In this document: in pieces, positions 48,407-60,362 of the stretch
Layout of the letters: each line of letters starts with the position of its first letter
Numbering within the stretch: position 1 is the first letter of the stretch
Translations under genes and position numbers: made by a program
Source of the DNA: Dryocosmus kuriphilus
Taxonomy: Eukaryota > Arthropoda > Insecta > Hymenoptera > Cynipidae
Assembly (NCBI GenBank): GCA_038277395.1
Contig: CM076193.1
Span: 83,591,583-83,655,582 of the forward strand
DNA: 64,000 bases
Reading direction: 5' to 3'
The notes under the pieces: generated by a model
The model's database searches: none
What the model saw: the letters and a program-made list of their open reading frames with translations, nothing else
What the model was told of the DNA's origin: nothing

Positions 48407-49602
48407 TTATTCCCTTCCACCTCCCACTCCATACTTTTTTTCTTCCCCTCCTTTTCTAAACCTCATTATCTTTGTCTTTTCTTCATTTAACTTCAACTTT
48501 TTCCTATCCAGATATTTTTCCAATCCTGTGATTAATCCTGCCATTCCTTCTTCGTCCTCTGCCATCACCACCAAATCGTCCGCATAGGCCAGCGTATAAA
48601 TCCTTTCACTCGCCATCCTCACTCCTGCCCAACCTTTTTTTCTCATTTGTTCTTCGAAGTCTGAGATTAATATATTAAATAGCAGCGGGCTCAGTGGGCA
48701 CCCTTGTCTCACTCCTCTTGCCAACCAGAAACTATCTCCCACCTGCTCTGCTATCTTTACCCTGCTTTTTGTCTCTCTAAAAATTTCTGATACTGTCTTT
48801 CTTAAACCCTCTCTTATCCCCTTTTTCATCATAACCTTTTCTATTTCTTCTCAATCCAGTGAGTCAAACGCTGCCTTCAGGTCCACGAACATTACTATCA
48901 TTCCTCCTTTCTCTCGTTTAATCCTTTTATTCACCAGATAATTCAGAACATAAATGTTATCCATCACCCCCATTCCTTTCCTAAATCCTGTCTGATTCGG
49001 TGGCACTATCTTTTTTTTCTCTACCTCTTTCGTTACCTTTCCGATAGAACCGTAACATATAACTTATACAGCGTTGACATTAATGTCGCTCCTCTATAAT
49101 CTTTCACCTCCTCTCCTTTACATTTTTTCACTATCGGCACTACTATCCCTTCTTTCCATAACTCCGGGCATCCTTCTCCTCTCCATACTCAATTGCACAT
49201 TAACCATACCCACTCCTTTAGCTCTTCTCCCCCATATTTCCAGACTTCATTTGGAATCTCACCTATTCCAGGTGCCTTAGCATCCTTCATTACTTCTATC
49301 ACCTTGCTTATTTCTTCCCTCGTTATGTTCTCTTCCTCATCTCTTTCCCTTCCTTCTTTTCCTCCTTTCCTAATCTTCTTCTCTACCCCTCCTAACAATT
49401 CCATAAAATATTTTTTCCACTCTTCCATTTAAATATCCTGGTTTACTCTTTTTCTTCTTTTCCTTTCTTTATTTACTAACTTCCAAACCTCTTCTTCCGT
49501 CCTAGCCTTCTCCACTTCTTCTTCGAATCTTTTATTTTCCTCCTCTTTTTTTCTATCACACAACTCCGTGTACTATTTTTTTTCTTCCTGTATTCCTCTC
49601 CA
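48407..49602 (-). pseudogene. LINE ORF2 reverse transcriptase, frameshifted
   Basis: The N-terminal RT part (49428-49189) has EISKVIEVMKDAKAPGIGEI and is followed by stops. A poorly kept stretch of about 350 bp then runs to 48832, where another frame carries LARGVRQGCPLSPLLFNILI and LAYADDLVVMAED, the intact YADD active site, and KLKLNEEKTKIMRF. At least one frameshift lies between them. Confidence 0.8.
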
Positions 49603-49824
49603 CTATTTTTTCCCTTTCTCTACTTTCTTAATTCCCTTCTCACTCCCCCTCTTCTTCTCCTTACATTCCTCATCCCATCCATTTCTTCCTCCTTCTTTCC
49701 TCCTTTCCTTTTTACTTGTTCCCTCTAATACTCTTTTTATCTTTCCTATCATTATTTCCATTTCTTCGTTTACATTATCCTCACCCATTTCCATATTCTT
49801 TATCCTTTCCCTGAATTGTTCCTT

Positions 49825-50886
49825 TCATTCCATTGACCAATCCCCTCTGTTTGTTCCTTTTACCTTTGTTTCTTTTTTGTTCTCATTTTCACTTCCTTTT
49901 TCTCCCTCTACTGTCACAATCACTGGGAAATGATCTGACTCCATATATTCCCCTACCTCTAGCTTCTTAACGAATTCTCTTACCTCCTCGTCCACTATTA
50001 CGTAATCAATCACCGTTCTCTTTTTTTCTCTTGGTCTTGTATATTCCCCTTCCTCATCCCCCTGTATATTTCCGTTTAAGATAAACCATCCCATCTCTTC
50101 CAATCCCTTTAGCATTTTCCTTCCTTCCTCGTTCAATGGCTTGTCCTTTGATTTCCTTCCTCTCTCTTCCCCCCATTTCCTACCACCTCTTTCTCCTGTT
50201 CTTGCATTAAAATCTCCTCCTATTATAAGCCTTACCTCTTCTTCCTTTTCTTCCATCAATTCTTTTATCTTCTCCCATTTTTCCTGCATATCCCCGTTTA
50301 TATATACCCCTACTATCTTCCACCTCTCGTTTCCCAACTTCACCTCCTGCACTATTACTCCTGTTTCTTCTATCCTCTCATCTCTGTCTCTTATTTCTGT
50401 CAGCAAACCCTAACTTACTCCCATCGCCATTCCTCCCATTGCTCTTCCTTTTTTATTCTTCTTCTTTGCATTTTGTATCTTCCATACGTAACCCTTTGGT
50501 AATCTTCCGTTTACCCTCTCCCATCCTTTTTCATCTAACCACGTTTCCGTCATGACTACTACTTCCCACTGTTTTAAATTTCTCAAAAATGCATCATCCT
50601 TTCTTTCCAAACCTGCTATATTCCAATAGCATATCTTCCATTCCTTTTTTTCTTCACTTCTCTTATTTTCCCCTTCCATAATATCTCTTATTTTCCACTC
50701 TCCCGCTCCCCTCTCTCCCATCCCCACGAATTCTTGTTTTTTACTATCTTTTCCCCTTCTTTGTCCCAATTCCACCACACCCCATCTATCTGTAATCTGC
50801 CGTACTTTACCCAAGTTCTTCTTCCCTTCTTTCTTTCTTCTTACGCTATTTTCCTTACCTAATACTGCATCTTCCTTTCTGTCCAC
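49825..50886 (-). pseudogene. LINE ORF2 endonuclease
   Basis: A single frame with one stop near 50410. After a charged lead come WKICYWNIAGL (Asn), VVVMTETWLD (catalytic Glu), IIGGDFNARTG (D-x-N), RTVIDYVIV (Asp) and ESDHFPVIV (terminal Asp-His). It nicks target DNA to prime reverse transcription when intact. Protein-like sequence continues in the same frame beyond its TAG/TGA breaks toward the RT. Confidence 0.8.
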
Positions 50887-51782
50887 GTCAAATCATCCTC
50901 TATTCTCTCTACACTTCCGTATAACGCTCTTTTCTTAGTCATCACTTCCCACTTATCATCCCTGCTCTTCAATTTAACCAGCACCATTTGCCCTTTTCTT
51001 CCCCCTTCCTTACCTATTCTTCTTACTTCCTCTACTTCAACATTCGCCTTTATCCTTTTTAGCACTTCCTCCACTCCTTCTTTCAAATCTTTACCCTCTA
51101 CTCTTAAACCCTTTACCACTATATTCCTTCTTCTTTCCTCTCTCTCCTTTCCTTCTATTCTTTTCTCTAATTTTCTCAGCCTTTCATTCTCCACATTCCC
51201 ACTCGCTTCCCCTCTACGGTCCTGATTTGAGCTTTCTATATTCCCTATCCTATTCTCTAACTCTTCTATTTTATTTTTACTCTGTTCCTGCTTTTCTAGC
51301 TTTTTTTCTAAACCTTGCATCCTTTCTACTAACTTTTTTCTTACTTCTTCCCACTTCCTCATCTCTTTTTTAACCTCAGCCATTTTCCTTCTAATTTCCT
51401 GCTTGATTTCCTCCCCCCTTTTCTCCTGCTTTTCTTCGTGCCCCCGCATTACCTCCATCATTATTTTTCTTATCTTTGCTAATTCTTTATCTTCTGTTTC
51501 GTCTTTCTCATCCACTACATTTTCCTCCTTTTCCTTCCTATATTTTTCTGTCGGAGTTTTAAACAGTTTTTACTGTTTTATTACTAATTCTAGTTCTAGT
51601 TCTTCCGTCTCCTCACTTCTCTCCCTGTCTTCCCTTTTCCTCTTAAGAAATTCTTCAATCGACCCTAAACTCTTCGCCCTCAATCTCTCCCTTTCTAATG
51701 TTTTCCTATACTTTCCTCTTCCCTTCCTCTCTTTTACCTTACCTTTCGGCGTACAAAACTCTTCCTGCTCACCGTTATCCAT
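50859..51782 (-). pseudogene. LINE ORF1 with coiled coil
   Basis: One reading frame from the ATG at 51782 is interrupted by a single stop near 51570. The N-terminal part is basic. The middle (about 51480-51230) is a long Glu/Lys heptad coiled coil (KMAEVKKEMRKWEEVRKKL, NKIEELENRIGNIES). The end has ERRRNIVVKGLRVEG and VLVKLKSRDDKW, like the RRM of L1-type ORF1 RNA chaperones. It is Glu-, Lys- and Arg-rich because of the GA-rich strand. Confidence 0.75.
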
Positions 51783-52690
51783 TTAAAAGTCCAGCTTAAT
51801 CCAAAAACTGCCCACGATTCCACAGCAGGCCTTCTTTTCTTGATCTCGCACAGAACTATTCCTTTTTTCACGTGCGAACTGCGAGTGGCGCACCTCGTAC
51901 TAGTACTAGAGTTCCTCAAGGCAGACTTAAACGAGATGGGTAAATTTGCTTTTGGATCTTCCTGTTAGTTTATTCGTTAGTTGGTGTGTGAACTTCGATG
52001 TGCGATGACTTTGCGAAGCTTTCCATCTGGGATGATTGCTAGAGGTTATCCCTATGACTCAGCTGATTCTACACTTCTGGCTGTTGTCTGCTGACTGTTA
52101 GCTGCTGGCTGCTTGCCACCGGACAATCCACTCGCTCACTGATCAGCTTGGTGATTGAATACAGCCGCCCTTGGTCCAGGCAATTAATTCGAACAGGTTA
52201 GCGATTACTCACCTGGCAGCCCGCGCTTCCGTCAAGGTTCAGGAGCAGCGTCCGCAATATTATCCAAAAAGTTCCTTAATCACGCACAGATTTCGCCGCA
52301 AAACAACACTTTTCTGATATACGTACTTCCAAATGACGTCACAGCTGTCAAACTCACTGGCACATATGCTATTTATTCGGCGAAATAGCATATCAAAATT
52401 GTTTCGACGTTACTTACGCGTTCAGGGATCCGACCTACACGTTCTATCAAAAAAGGTTCATAATCACATGCAGACTTTTCCAGGAAAACACCACATTCCT
52501 TTAAACGTATATCGAATTACCTCGCACCCGGTACACTTGTGTGCACTTTTTAGCGCATTTCAGTTATCCACTAATGTGATACAGTTCGATGCCCACTTTT
52601 ATACACTTTCTCAACTTTTCACCAATAAAATCGAACGATAACCGTCCAAAAATGACAAACTCACAGAGCGACACCTTACCGTACGTCCGT
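51783..52690. other. Probable 5' leader of the LINE
   Basis: About 900 bp of mixed composition, unlike the CT-rich coding part. No open frame on the minus strand is convincing. Some bases near 52690 may still belong to Gypsy pol. Confidence 0.5.
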
Positions 52691-54064
52691 ACACGCGGCC
52701 ATCTTCCGACCATCCTCGATAAATTTTAATCTTCTCGCCTAATAATTTTTCTAGCTGAGTTTGTTGGTTATCGCTTAACTCAACAATACCTTCGCAAACT
52801 TCCGAAAAATCATTCTCCTGTTTTTCAATTTTTCCTGGCTGGTCAGAAATATTGTCTAACAAAATTACCCTGTTTTTAAAATTAAACCATTGGTTTCTGT
52901 TTTTTCTTTCTACCAATTCACTAACATTTTCCGGTTCTTTATCCGTTTTTCTAGCCTTATTATTTTTACTAAGCTTGCTACCCTTTTTCTTATCCATATC
53001 CTGATTCCTGCTATTTCCCATTCTATCCGAATTCTATTCCCTTACTGTTATTTTTCCTAACTTCAGGTGAGTCTTGTGTGTCTGAGTCGTTGCTGGTCTC
53101 TTGGGTAGGGATGTCTTCGAATGGTTGGAATTTGCTGCTTGTGGGGATGTTCATTAAATTAGGGATATCCTCGTTAGGATTTGTCACAGGAATTTGTGCA
53201 TTTTGTGTTTTTTGGGATGGGTGCGGATTACTAGCTACTAGGGGGATTTCGCTATTTTCTGTCTGGAGTGTTGTTCTGTCCGGTTCTCTGCCGCTTTTCA
53301 AATTAATTTTTCCTCCGAATTTCGGTTTCAATTTTTCGGTTAAATTTTCTTTCCTAATATCTAACTTATTTCTACTATTTACATTTATCCTATTCTTACT
53401 ATCCTTTTTATCCTTATTATCCTTTCTTATCCCTGTTATCCTTTTTATCCTTGTTATCCTTTTTCGTACCTTCAGGTTCTGTTTTGGTTTTAAATGAGTC
53501 CTCAGTCATTGGGAGGGGTAAAGAGTTGGGTTGCGCTTCTATTGAATAGCGCGTGGGTGGGTTACCTGGTAACCACCAGGTCTCTGAGTCATAGTGCAGA
53601 GTCATTCGTAAGCTTTTCAGCATATCTGTGCCTAATATTCCTACTGAATTTAGTTTTGGGATAAACCTGAAAAGTACATGTTTAACCTTATTTCCTATTA
53701 GAATTGGGATGACTACTTGTACTATTAATTCCACCCTTCCGCCGTTGTCTACTAATAGGCTATTCTAATCCGGTTTTAAAATATTAAAATTTGCCTTTTT
53801 ACATTCCGCTATCAGTTCCTTTCCCACACAGGAATGTGATGGACCTGTGTCTACCAAAATTCTGTGTAGGTTATTTTCGAATTTGGTCATTAAATGGAAG
53901 CGCGTTTCCGTTGCTTCATCTTTGTCCGAACTTAGGGTTTCTGGCGTTCCGGTAATAGGTGACAATTTATTTTTGCCTAATACCCGCCCTGGCAGTTTCC
54001 CTGGTTGTACAGATAGTATGGGCATTCTCGCTTGAAATGACCCGGCATTTTGCAATGAAAACAA
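52691..54064 (-). pseudogene. Gypsy pol N-terminal part with protease
   Basis: A retropepsin-like protease is recognised by LHRILVDTGPSHSCVG (Asp of VDTG), ILIGNKV and GILGTDMLKSLRM (flap and C-terminal LGxD region). It continues through a Lys/Asn/Asp-rich linker toward the RT and ends at GWSEDG, where the LINE interrupts. Stops at about 53763, 53415, 53335 and 53023 break the frame. Confidence 0.75.
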
Positions 54065-56031
54065 TTGGTGTCGCTTGTTTTTTCACCATTGTCCGCTTTT
54101 TTCGAATTATTGCCCTGGTTATTCTGTCTATTCGTGTTGCTTTTTGAATTCTGGTTTTTATTCCAGATATTTGATTTTTGGGAATTTTGATTCTGTTGGT
54201 CTTTATTTTGATTCTGTTGGTCTTTATTTTTCCCAGACGCGTTTTCAGTATTTTCTTGTGGGAATTCTATCATCGGGTTGTTCTTGTTTTGGTTAGGACC
54301 CGATGCTGCCTGGTTATATTGAGACCACATTTGGTTGAAGGATTTGAAATTAAATCTTGGGATATTGTTAAGAAATCTGGGTTGGAAACCAGATGGAAAT
54401 CTAGGTTTGAAATTGGTCCTCTGGTTTTGTTGGAATTGTGGCTGGTACGGCAAAAAAGGAAATCCGAAAGGTGGAAATGGATAACGATTTTTAAATGGCT
54501 TCTTTCCCTTCTTATTATTATTGTTTCCATTGTTATTTTCCCTTTTATCCTCTTTATTAGAATCCGCGTTACTTTTATCGACATTTCTCTTTTGCTCGTT
54601 TTTGTCCTCCTACTTAGGTTCCGTAATCTGTAATAGCTGTCCCCTAATTTTCGACTTCGCTAACTCTGTCTCCCACTCCTTTCCCAGGTCTTCCAATTCT
54701 TCGAATGTTTGGAAGTCGTTCCTTTTTATGTACATCTTGTACTCTATCCGGAGATTTTCGTAAGTCCGGCGTAATTCCCATTCAAAACTTTTTCTCGGGT
54801 GCAATTTGGTAAACAACTTCCTAATTTCCGTTAAATATGAATGGATGTCTTGTGGCCTTTTTTGATCGCAAAATTTTATTTTTTGCTTGACTTACTCTAC
54901 GAATTTTTCGTCTAAATACGCGTTTTTAAAATCCTCAATAAAGTCACGTAAATTTCTCCAAGAGTTTCTATGGATGTTGCACCAATCGCGAGCATCGTCA
55001 ATTAAAATTGCATCTAGATTTTCTAGGACGTCGCGATCGTCTATTTTACAACCCCGTTTAAACCGTTTTAGATCCTCGAGAAAAGTAGCCGGACTATCCT
55101 ATTTATTGTTCCTAAATTTTACCGGCCAGTTTGTCATAATTTGGAATAGCGTTTGTACCATTCCAAATGGAAAAAAGGTTGCTTGGACTGTTTCGTTATT
55201 TTTATCTTCGGGTTCATATTCACTTTCCAAATTTACTCTATAGCTACGCGACTGTCTATTCGACCTTTCTCTTGGTGTCGAGATTCTACGATTTCTGTTT
55301 TGGTTGTTAATTAAATCTTCCCCTTTGTCGCTAGAGTCTGAGTCATACAATTTACAATTAGACTCTCTGTGATTTTTATTATTTCTAGATTTGTTTTCAA
55401 AATTGCTAATTGGTTCTTTTAACCTTTCCTCAAGGTTAAACTGTACTGACTGTCTACTTTGCAATTCGTTTCTTTTAATCCTGGGTACATTTTGTGCTTT
55501 TTCCCTAATAATCGATTCCTTATCGAACGAGCTACGGGCCTGTGGGTTTAAATTTTGTTTCATGGCTTTAGCTTTTTCCGCTTTGTATCTGAAAAATATT
55601 TCCCTTTGCCTATCCATAAATTCCTTATATTCCGCACTGTCCAAGAGTTCGTCGGTTACCAACAAAAATTGAGTATTGTCATTTAAGAAGGAGTCAATTT
55701 CAAAAGTTCTGTCGTTAATTACTTTTAAATCCTCACGATCAGTTGTTAGTGGTCTGGGTAAATTTAATGTCGGTGCGCCTGTATTGTTCCAGGCTAGTGA
55801 CTCACGAGGGTGAACTATACTTGTTGTTTGTCTGTTTGGGATTTATAAACTTTTTCGAGATCTTCCCATCTGTGTAACTTCGGTATTATTTTTTTAAAAC
55901 CCTCTACCCCGTCCCACAGATCGTTTAAAAGCTTTCGGTATTGTCCCAGTATTTTTTTGCACTGGTAGTGCCGATGCACTCTCTAAGACCAGGCTGTCAT
56001 AGTCAGTTTCTATATTCGTTTGTTTGTCCAT
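53977..56031 (-). pseudogene. Gypsy gag polyprotein
   Basis: It starts at the ATG at 56031 (MDKQTNIETDYDS) and is broken by several stops and one shift in the first 150 bases. Recognisable parts are a charged N-terminal segment (55665-55099), a capsid-like part (KRFKRGC, DDARDWCNIHRNSW, YLTEIRKLF, about 55090-54610), an Asn/Gln/Lys-rich linker, and one CCHC zinc knuckle CFHCKMPGHFKREC near 54050. The knuckle packages RNA in related elements. One knuckle followed by the protease fits Gypsy-type organisation. Confidence 0.8.
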
Positions 56032-56961
56032 TTTTCCTGACTTAATTTCATTAATCTCTAATTTACTTTCAGAAATTCAATTCATGAAACCCCTTTGTAG
56101 TATCCGCGGTTGCTTGGTCTGTACAACCTATGATAGTACCCTACAGTGTGTATGACATGCCTTTAATTACAGGACACTATATATACATCAATGTGTTGCT
56201 CGGTATGTTTGGACACCTTGCATAGTCTCGATTTAGCTTACTGCCTTGGACCTGTATATTATTTTTCCTTTCAGATTTCTATATTCCTACCAAGGTTCAA
56301 TTAAATATTTTCAATTATAAAAGCAATTAATTCTGATTCCGAAATCCTGATATTTTCGCTTTACGCTGTTTATTTTTCTATATCCATTGCGTGACCATTG
56401 AACGCTCAGTACTTAAGACGCTGTGCACGTCCTGTCGCTCGCCCAGTTACCCTGTGACGCGCAACAGCTCGCACTTATAATGTGGCATCTGAAATTATTT
56501 TCCTTTACGCATTGATTTCCAAATAATATTCTGCACCTGAATACTATTATAAACTTGGTTATTCCCGACGTGAAAATATGCTTATTTTTCCCGCATCTGC
56601 CTCTATTTGCGAGTCCCTGCGCGTGACCTTGTGCGACGCAACGGTATGCTCGAATTGGACTTTATAGTTTCACTGGTTTTCGTGGGTTTCCTATTTTTGT
56701 ATTTCTAACGTTGTACTTTCAAACTAAATTTTTCCGTGACACTTTTGCTTTATCCTATTCTAGGTTTTGAGTTTTCTTTTTAATTTTAATTTCTTCGAGA
56801 TTTTATTTTCAAGTTAGATATTTTCCCGTTACTTTTTATTTACAATTTTATTCCCAACTTAATTATTTTCCTGACACTTTCACTTTCAAAGATTCTACTT
56901 CCGATACCCTTTAAAATAAATTTCCGATCTGGTTTCCCCACACTTTACTACCCAGTACAAT
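56032..56961. other. Probable 5' untranslated part of the Gypsy element
   Basis: 930 bp upstream of gag without a supported gene. Contains GC-rich islands such as TGCGTGACC and GTGACGCGCAAC. No primer-binding site or LTR end could be recognised before the next element begins. Confidence 0.45.
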
Positions 56962-58958
56962 CCCAGATAACAATACGTGCGCGCACGTTACTCGCATCGC
57001 GTGATCGTCATGCAATGCGTGCGTGAACGCATGCATTTCGCCATCACTGAATGATGGTCACGTAGCTGCGAGCGTTATGAGTCGCATTTAGCTATCATGA
57101 AATGCGTCAAAAATATATATTATATAATTTGACAAACATTTTTTTGTATGAATAATATAGTAATTATCGTGTAAAACTACCATACCGTACAGACATAAAA
57201 AAGATTTCTAAAATATTTTCCCGTTATTTTTAACTTCATCATCAACAAAATACTTCTAATATTATCGGAATTTGGCGCGAACCGGTGTCCGTTGGAGCAT
57301 ACGCAATAAAAACGCCCGCCAGAAATCTACATCACATGACCTCTTACATATTCCAGAGCCAATCATATTCCATCCTCGGCCCCCTTCCTTCGTTCCCTAG
57401 TGTAATGGAGGCAGTTGCGGTTTGCCATCGCTCGATCGTCGAGCTGAATCAGAGTGTCGTGTTATATAGTAACTCGAAGTAGTACTATCGTGCAGTGTGT
57501 TTGGTCTGTTTCAGAGTGTTTTCACCGCAATAGAGACAGTGTGTAAAAAAAAGAAGTGCAGAGGAATAAAAGAAAAGTGTGTTACCACGTATATAGAGTA
57601 AGTACACATATGTTGTTTTTTACGACGCGGTGTCTGTTGTCGTCGTCATTGTCCTATTGGAATGTGGACACGATTCTTTCGAAGGCCACTTTTGACCAAC
57701 TGTTATGGCTATATGCATCAAAAATGGTTTTCACAAGATCAAAAAATCCATTTTCCGGCTAAACTATGCGAGATACAGAAAATAAAAATTGTTTATCTTA
57801 AAAAAATGTACAAATTTTGTCTTAACCATTTTTTGATAAAGTGCACCGTTTTTGTTTTAATCGAGAAAACGTTATTAAAAATGATAAACTGTGGTTTCCC
57901 GCGAAAGTATTCAAGATAAGAAAGGAATAATAATAAACAAATTTATTCGTCTCGAAAGGATCTACAAATTTTATTTTAACCGTTTTTGATAAAATGCACG
58001 GTTTTTGTTTTAATCGATCGAGAAAACGCTATTAAAAAATTAAAATTTAAATTTTCCGCCAAACTATGCATGATACGACAAAAATGATAATAAACAAAGT
58101 TATTTATCTCTAAAAGATCTACAAATTTATTTTCTATAATTTTTTCGTAAAGGCGCATGGTTTTTGAGTTATTCGTGAAATATAATGGGAAAATATTAAG
58201 AAGCAGAATTGTTCACTTTGGAAAAACCTACAAATTTTTTTCATAAGCCCCATCGTTTTACTTTTAACAATCGAAAACCTGCATTGTAAAAATTTAGAAA
58301 AACACAAAAAACTTTACTTATCCACAATAGATTAAAGAAAAATTAATTGTCGAGCGCGAAGCGCGAGTGTCGTGATGATAATGTGTTCCTTAAGGTCGAT
58401 AGTGCCTTAAGTAAAAAAATTTCTTTTGTAATTTTTAATAAAATTCGAATTTAATAATTTTATTAAACGCAGGTGTTTTGAAAACAAAGATCTATAAGTA
58501 ACGAAAATCGAACACGAAGTACGAGGACCAAAAGCATATCGGAGTTTCGAATTTTTAGCTTCGAAAATCCACAGGCTCGACTCGGTTTGAAATGTTTATG
58601 AAGTCTTTTAACATTTTTAAAACCTTTGTCAAATTTAAAAAAATTTTTTGGAATATTTGAAATTTTTGTAAAATCTCTTAAAATATTTGAAATGTTTGTG
58701 AAATCTCTTGAAATACATTCAAATCTTTTGTAATTTTTAAAACCTCTGAAATCTTTGTGAAATCTTTTGAAATATTTTGAAATTTTTGAAATATTTATGA
58801 AATCTCTGTGAAACTTTTGAAATGTTTTGAAATATTTTAGATCTTTGAAATATTTATGAAATATTTTAAAACTTAGTTAAATCTTTAAAATAAATTAAAA
58901 TAAATTTAAACTTTTGGGATATCCTTGTGACGCCTGTGAAATCTTTTAAAATATATAG

Positions 58959-58996
<38 letters not shown>

Positions 58997-59294
58997 ATAT
59001 GTATATATATAATATAATATATAATATAATATAATATATTTAGAATTTATAATCTTTTGATTAAAAAAATATTAAAAGTAAATAATAATAATAATAAATC
59101 ACGATATGCGAGCAATATGCGTCTCACGACATGCGAGCGATATGCGTCTCACTTCAGACGATCATGACATGCGAGCGATATGCGTCTCAATTGATGACTC
59201 AGCTGACGGCGTGATGAGCATCATGCTGTGAGTATCAATCGTCACGCCGTGAGTGCGTAATGCGTCGCATATAGCTCGCATTTTGTTATCTGGG
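56962..59294 (+). mobile_element. CCCAGATAAC-ended element, first copy
   Basis: Starts CCCAGATAACAATACGTG and ends TTTTGTTATCTGGG, so it has 12-bp-class terminal inverted repeats. Subterminal DNA at both ends is packed with short motifs (GCGAGCGATATGCG, TGAGTCGCAT, GCATGCGT). The interior holds about three degenerate units of about 155 bp, a CGAGCGCGAAGCGCGAG motif (58350), a TGAAAT-rich block (58600-58930) and (TA)n. No transposase frame is seen, so it is non-autonomous. It sits in the Gypsy 5' region. Confidence 0.75.
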
Positions 59295-59555
59295 ATGTTA
59301 CAAATGTGATAGCCCAGATAATAAAGTGCGAGCTATATGCGATGCATTATGCACTCACGGCGTGACGATTGACACTCACAGCATGAGGCTCATCACGCCG
59401 TCAGCTAAGTCATCAATTGAGACGCATATCGCTCGCATGTCATGATCGTCATGAAGTGAGACGCATATTGCTCGCATATCGTGATTTATTATTATTATTA
59501 TTTACTTTTAATATTTTTGTATAATCAAAAGATTATATACTCTAAATATATTATA

Positions 59556-59575
<20 letters not shown>
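58990..59575. repeat. Palindrome formed by the abutting element ends
   Basis: The ends of the two inverted copies face each other across 18 bp. Each half has several copies of a GCGAGCGATATGCGTCTCA-like motif and a (AAT)n run, giving a hairpin-capable region of almost 600 bp. Confidence 0.8.
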
Positions 59576-59601
<26 letters not shown>

Positions 59602-60096
59602 CAGGGTGAGTCATTTTAATTTAACCAGTCAATTATTTCGTTAACCATAAGGGTAGGAGAAAAATGTTTAGGACAAAAATTGTAGGTTACAGAGGGGGCC
59701 AACTGATGGTGACCTTGCCCTTGACCCTGAGGTCAAGGATCAATATCATTTGAAGGTCATCTTTCGTTTTTTGAATAGAAACCCCTATTTTTTACCTCAG
59801 ATTCTGAAAGAGCGAGAGATTTTACGTTGAGATATGTGCCCATGTTTAGAGGTAAAATTGACGCGTATGGGTCAAAATTCCTGCTAAAAGAGTCAGCATT
59901 GAGGTGGGAGAACCTGGGCCGGGGGTCGTTTTGTGAAAATAAACCTTTACAACAGTTGTTCGATTTGTTGGAGGTTACATTGTTATGACCTTGGATTTGA
60001 CCTTCACCCATACATGTATGCTTTTTAAATGATAACCCCTACTTTTAGCATAACCCAGGAGTAACGACGAGGACGTAGTGGGCTCTACTCCCTTTG

Positions 60097-60300
60097 GGGT
60101 GCTTTATTAACGTGAATCCCCTTGCCTCTCATAATCCGGGGTGCTTTATTAACGTGAGTCCCCTTGCCTCTCACGATCCGGGGTGCTTTATTAACGTGAG
60201 TCCCCTTGCCTCTCACGATCCGGGGTGCTTTGTTAACGTGAGTCCCCTTGCCTCTCACGATCCGGGGTGCTTTATTAACGTGAGTCCCCTTGCCTCTCAC
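60097..60300. repeat. 42-bp minisatellite, five copies
   Basis: Units read GGGGTGCTTTATTAACGTGA then GTCCCCTTGCCTCTCACGAT, with few changes. The unit length is a multiple of three, so both strands show spurious repetitive open frames. Confidence 0.95.
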
Positions 60301-60362
60301 AATTAATGATGAGACAATGAAAAGAAATCATTTATTATCGGTTTTGCTCGAAGTTATTACTA

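Larger units (their letters stand above)
47200..52690 (-). mobile_element. Non-LTR retrotransposon inserted in the Gypsy pol gene
   Basis: A minus-strand LINE with leader, ORF1 (coiled coil) and ORF2 (endonuclease, RT, C-terminal CCHC). Gypsy coding sequence resumes on both sides (GWSEDG at about 52700; THLAEHKIDVQGYD at about 47170), which defines the insertion. An AATAAA lies at the low-coordinate end near 47210. The coding strand is strikingly purine-rich, so the plus strand is mostly C and T. Exact ends and target duplication were not resolved. I recall this type from hymenopteran genomes; the clade is unresolved. Confidence 0.85.
43813..56961 (-). mobile_element. Gypsy-type LTR retrotransposon, decayed, split by a LINE
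   Basis: Minus-strand order is gag, protease, RT, integrase, polypurine tract, LTR, which is the Gypsy order (integrase last). No envelope-like frame is seen. The body is interrupted by a 5.5-kb LINE (about 47200-52690), and its 5' side by the CCCAGATAAC elements from 56962; the 5' LTR would lie beyond the window or be lost. Many stops, loss of RNase H and damaged integrase zinc ligands show it is dead. Confidence 0.85.

Noticed and set aside
49074..51786. Ser/Phe/Pro/Leu-rich plus-strand frames over the LINE
   Set aside because: They are antisense shadows of the GA-rich coding strand, which carries clear endonuclease and RT motifs.
57285..57919. Paired open frames in the CCCAGATAAC arms as protein genes
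   Set aside because: The frames follow degenerate 155-bp repeat units, are AT-driven and lack domain motifs; mirrored frames exist only because the arms are inverted copies.
60094..60306. Repeat protein encoded by the 42-bp minisatellite
   Set aside because: Open frames occur on both strands because the unit is 14 codons long, with no promoter or domain support.
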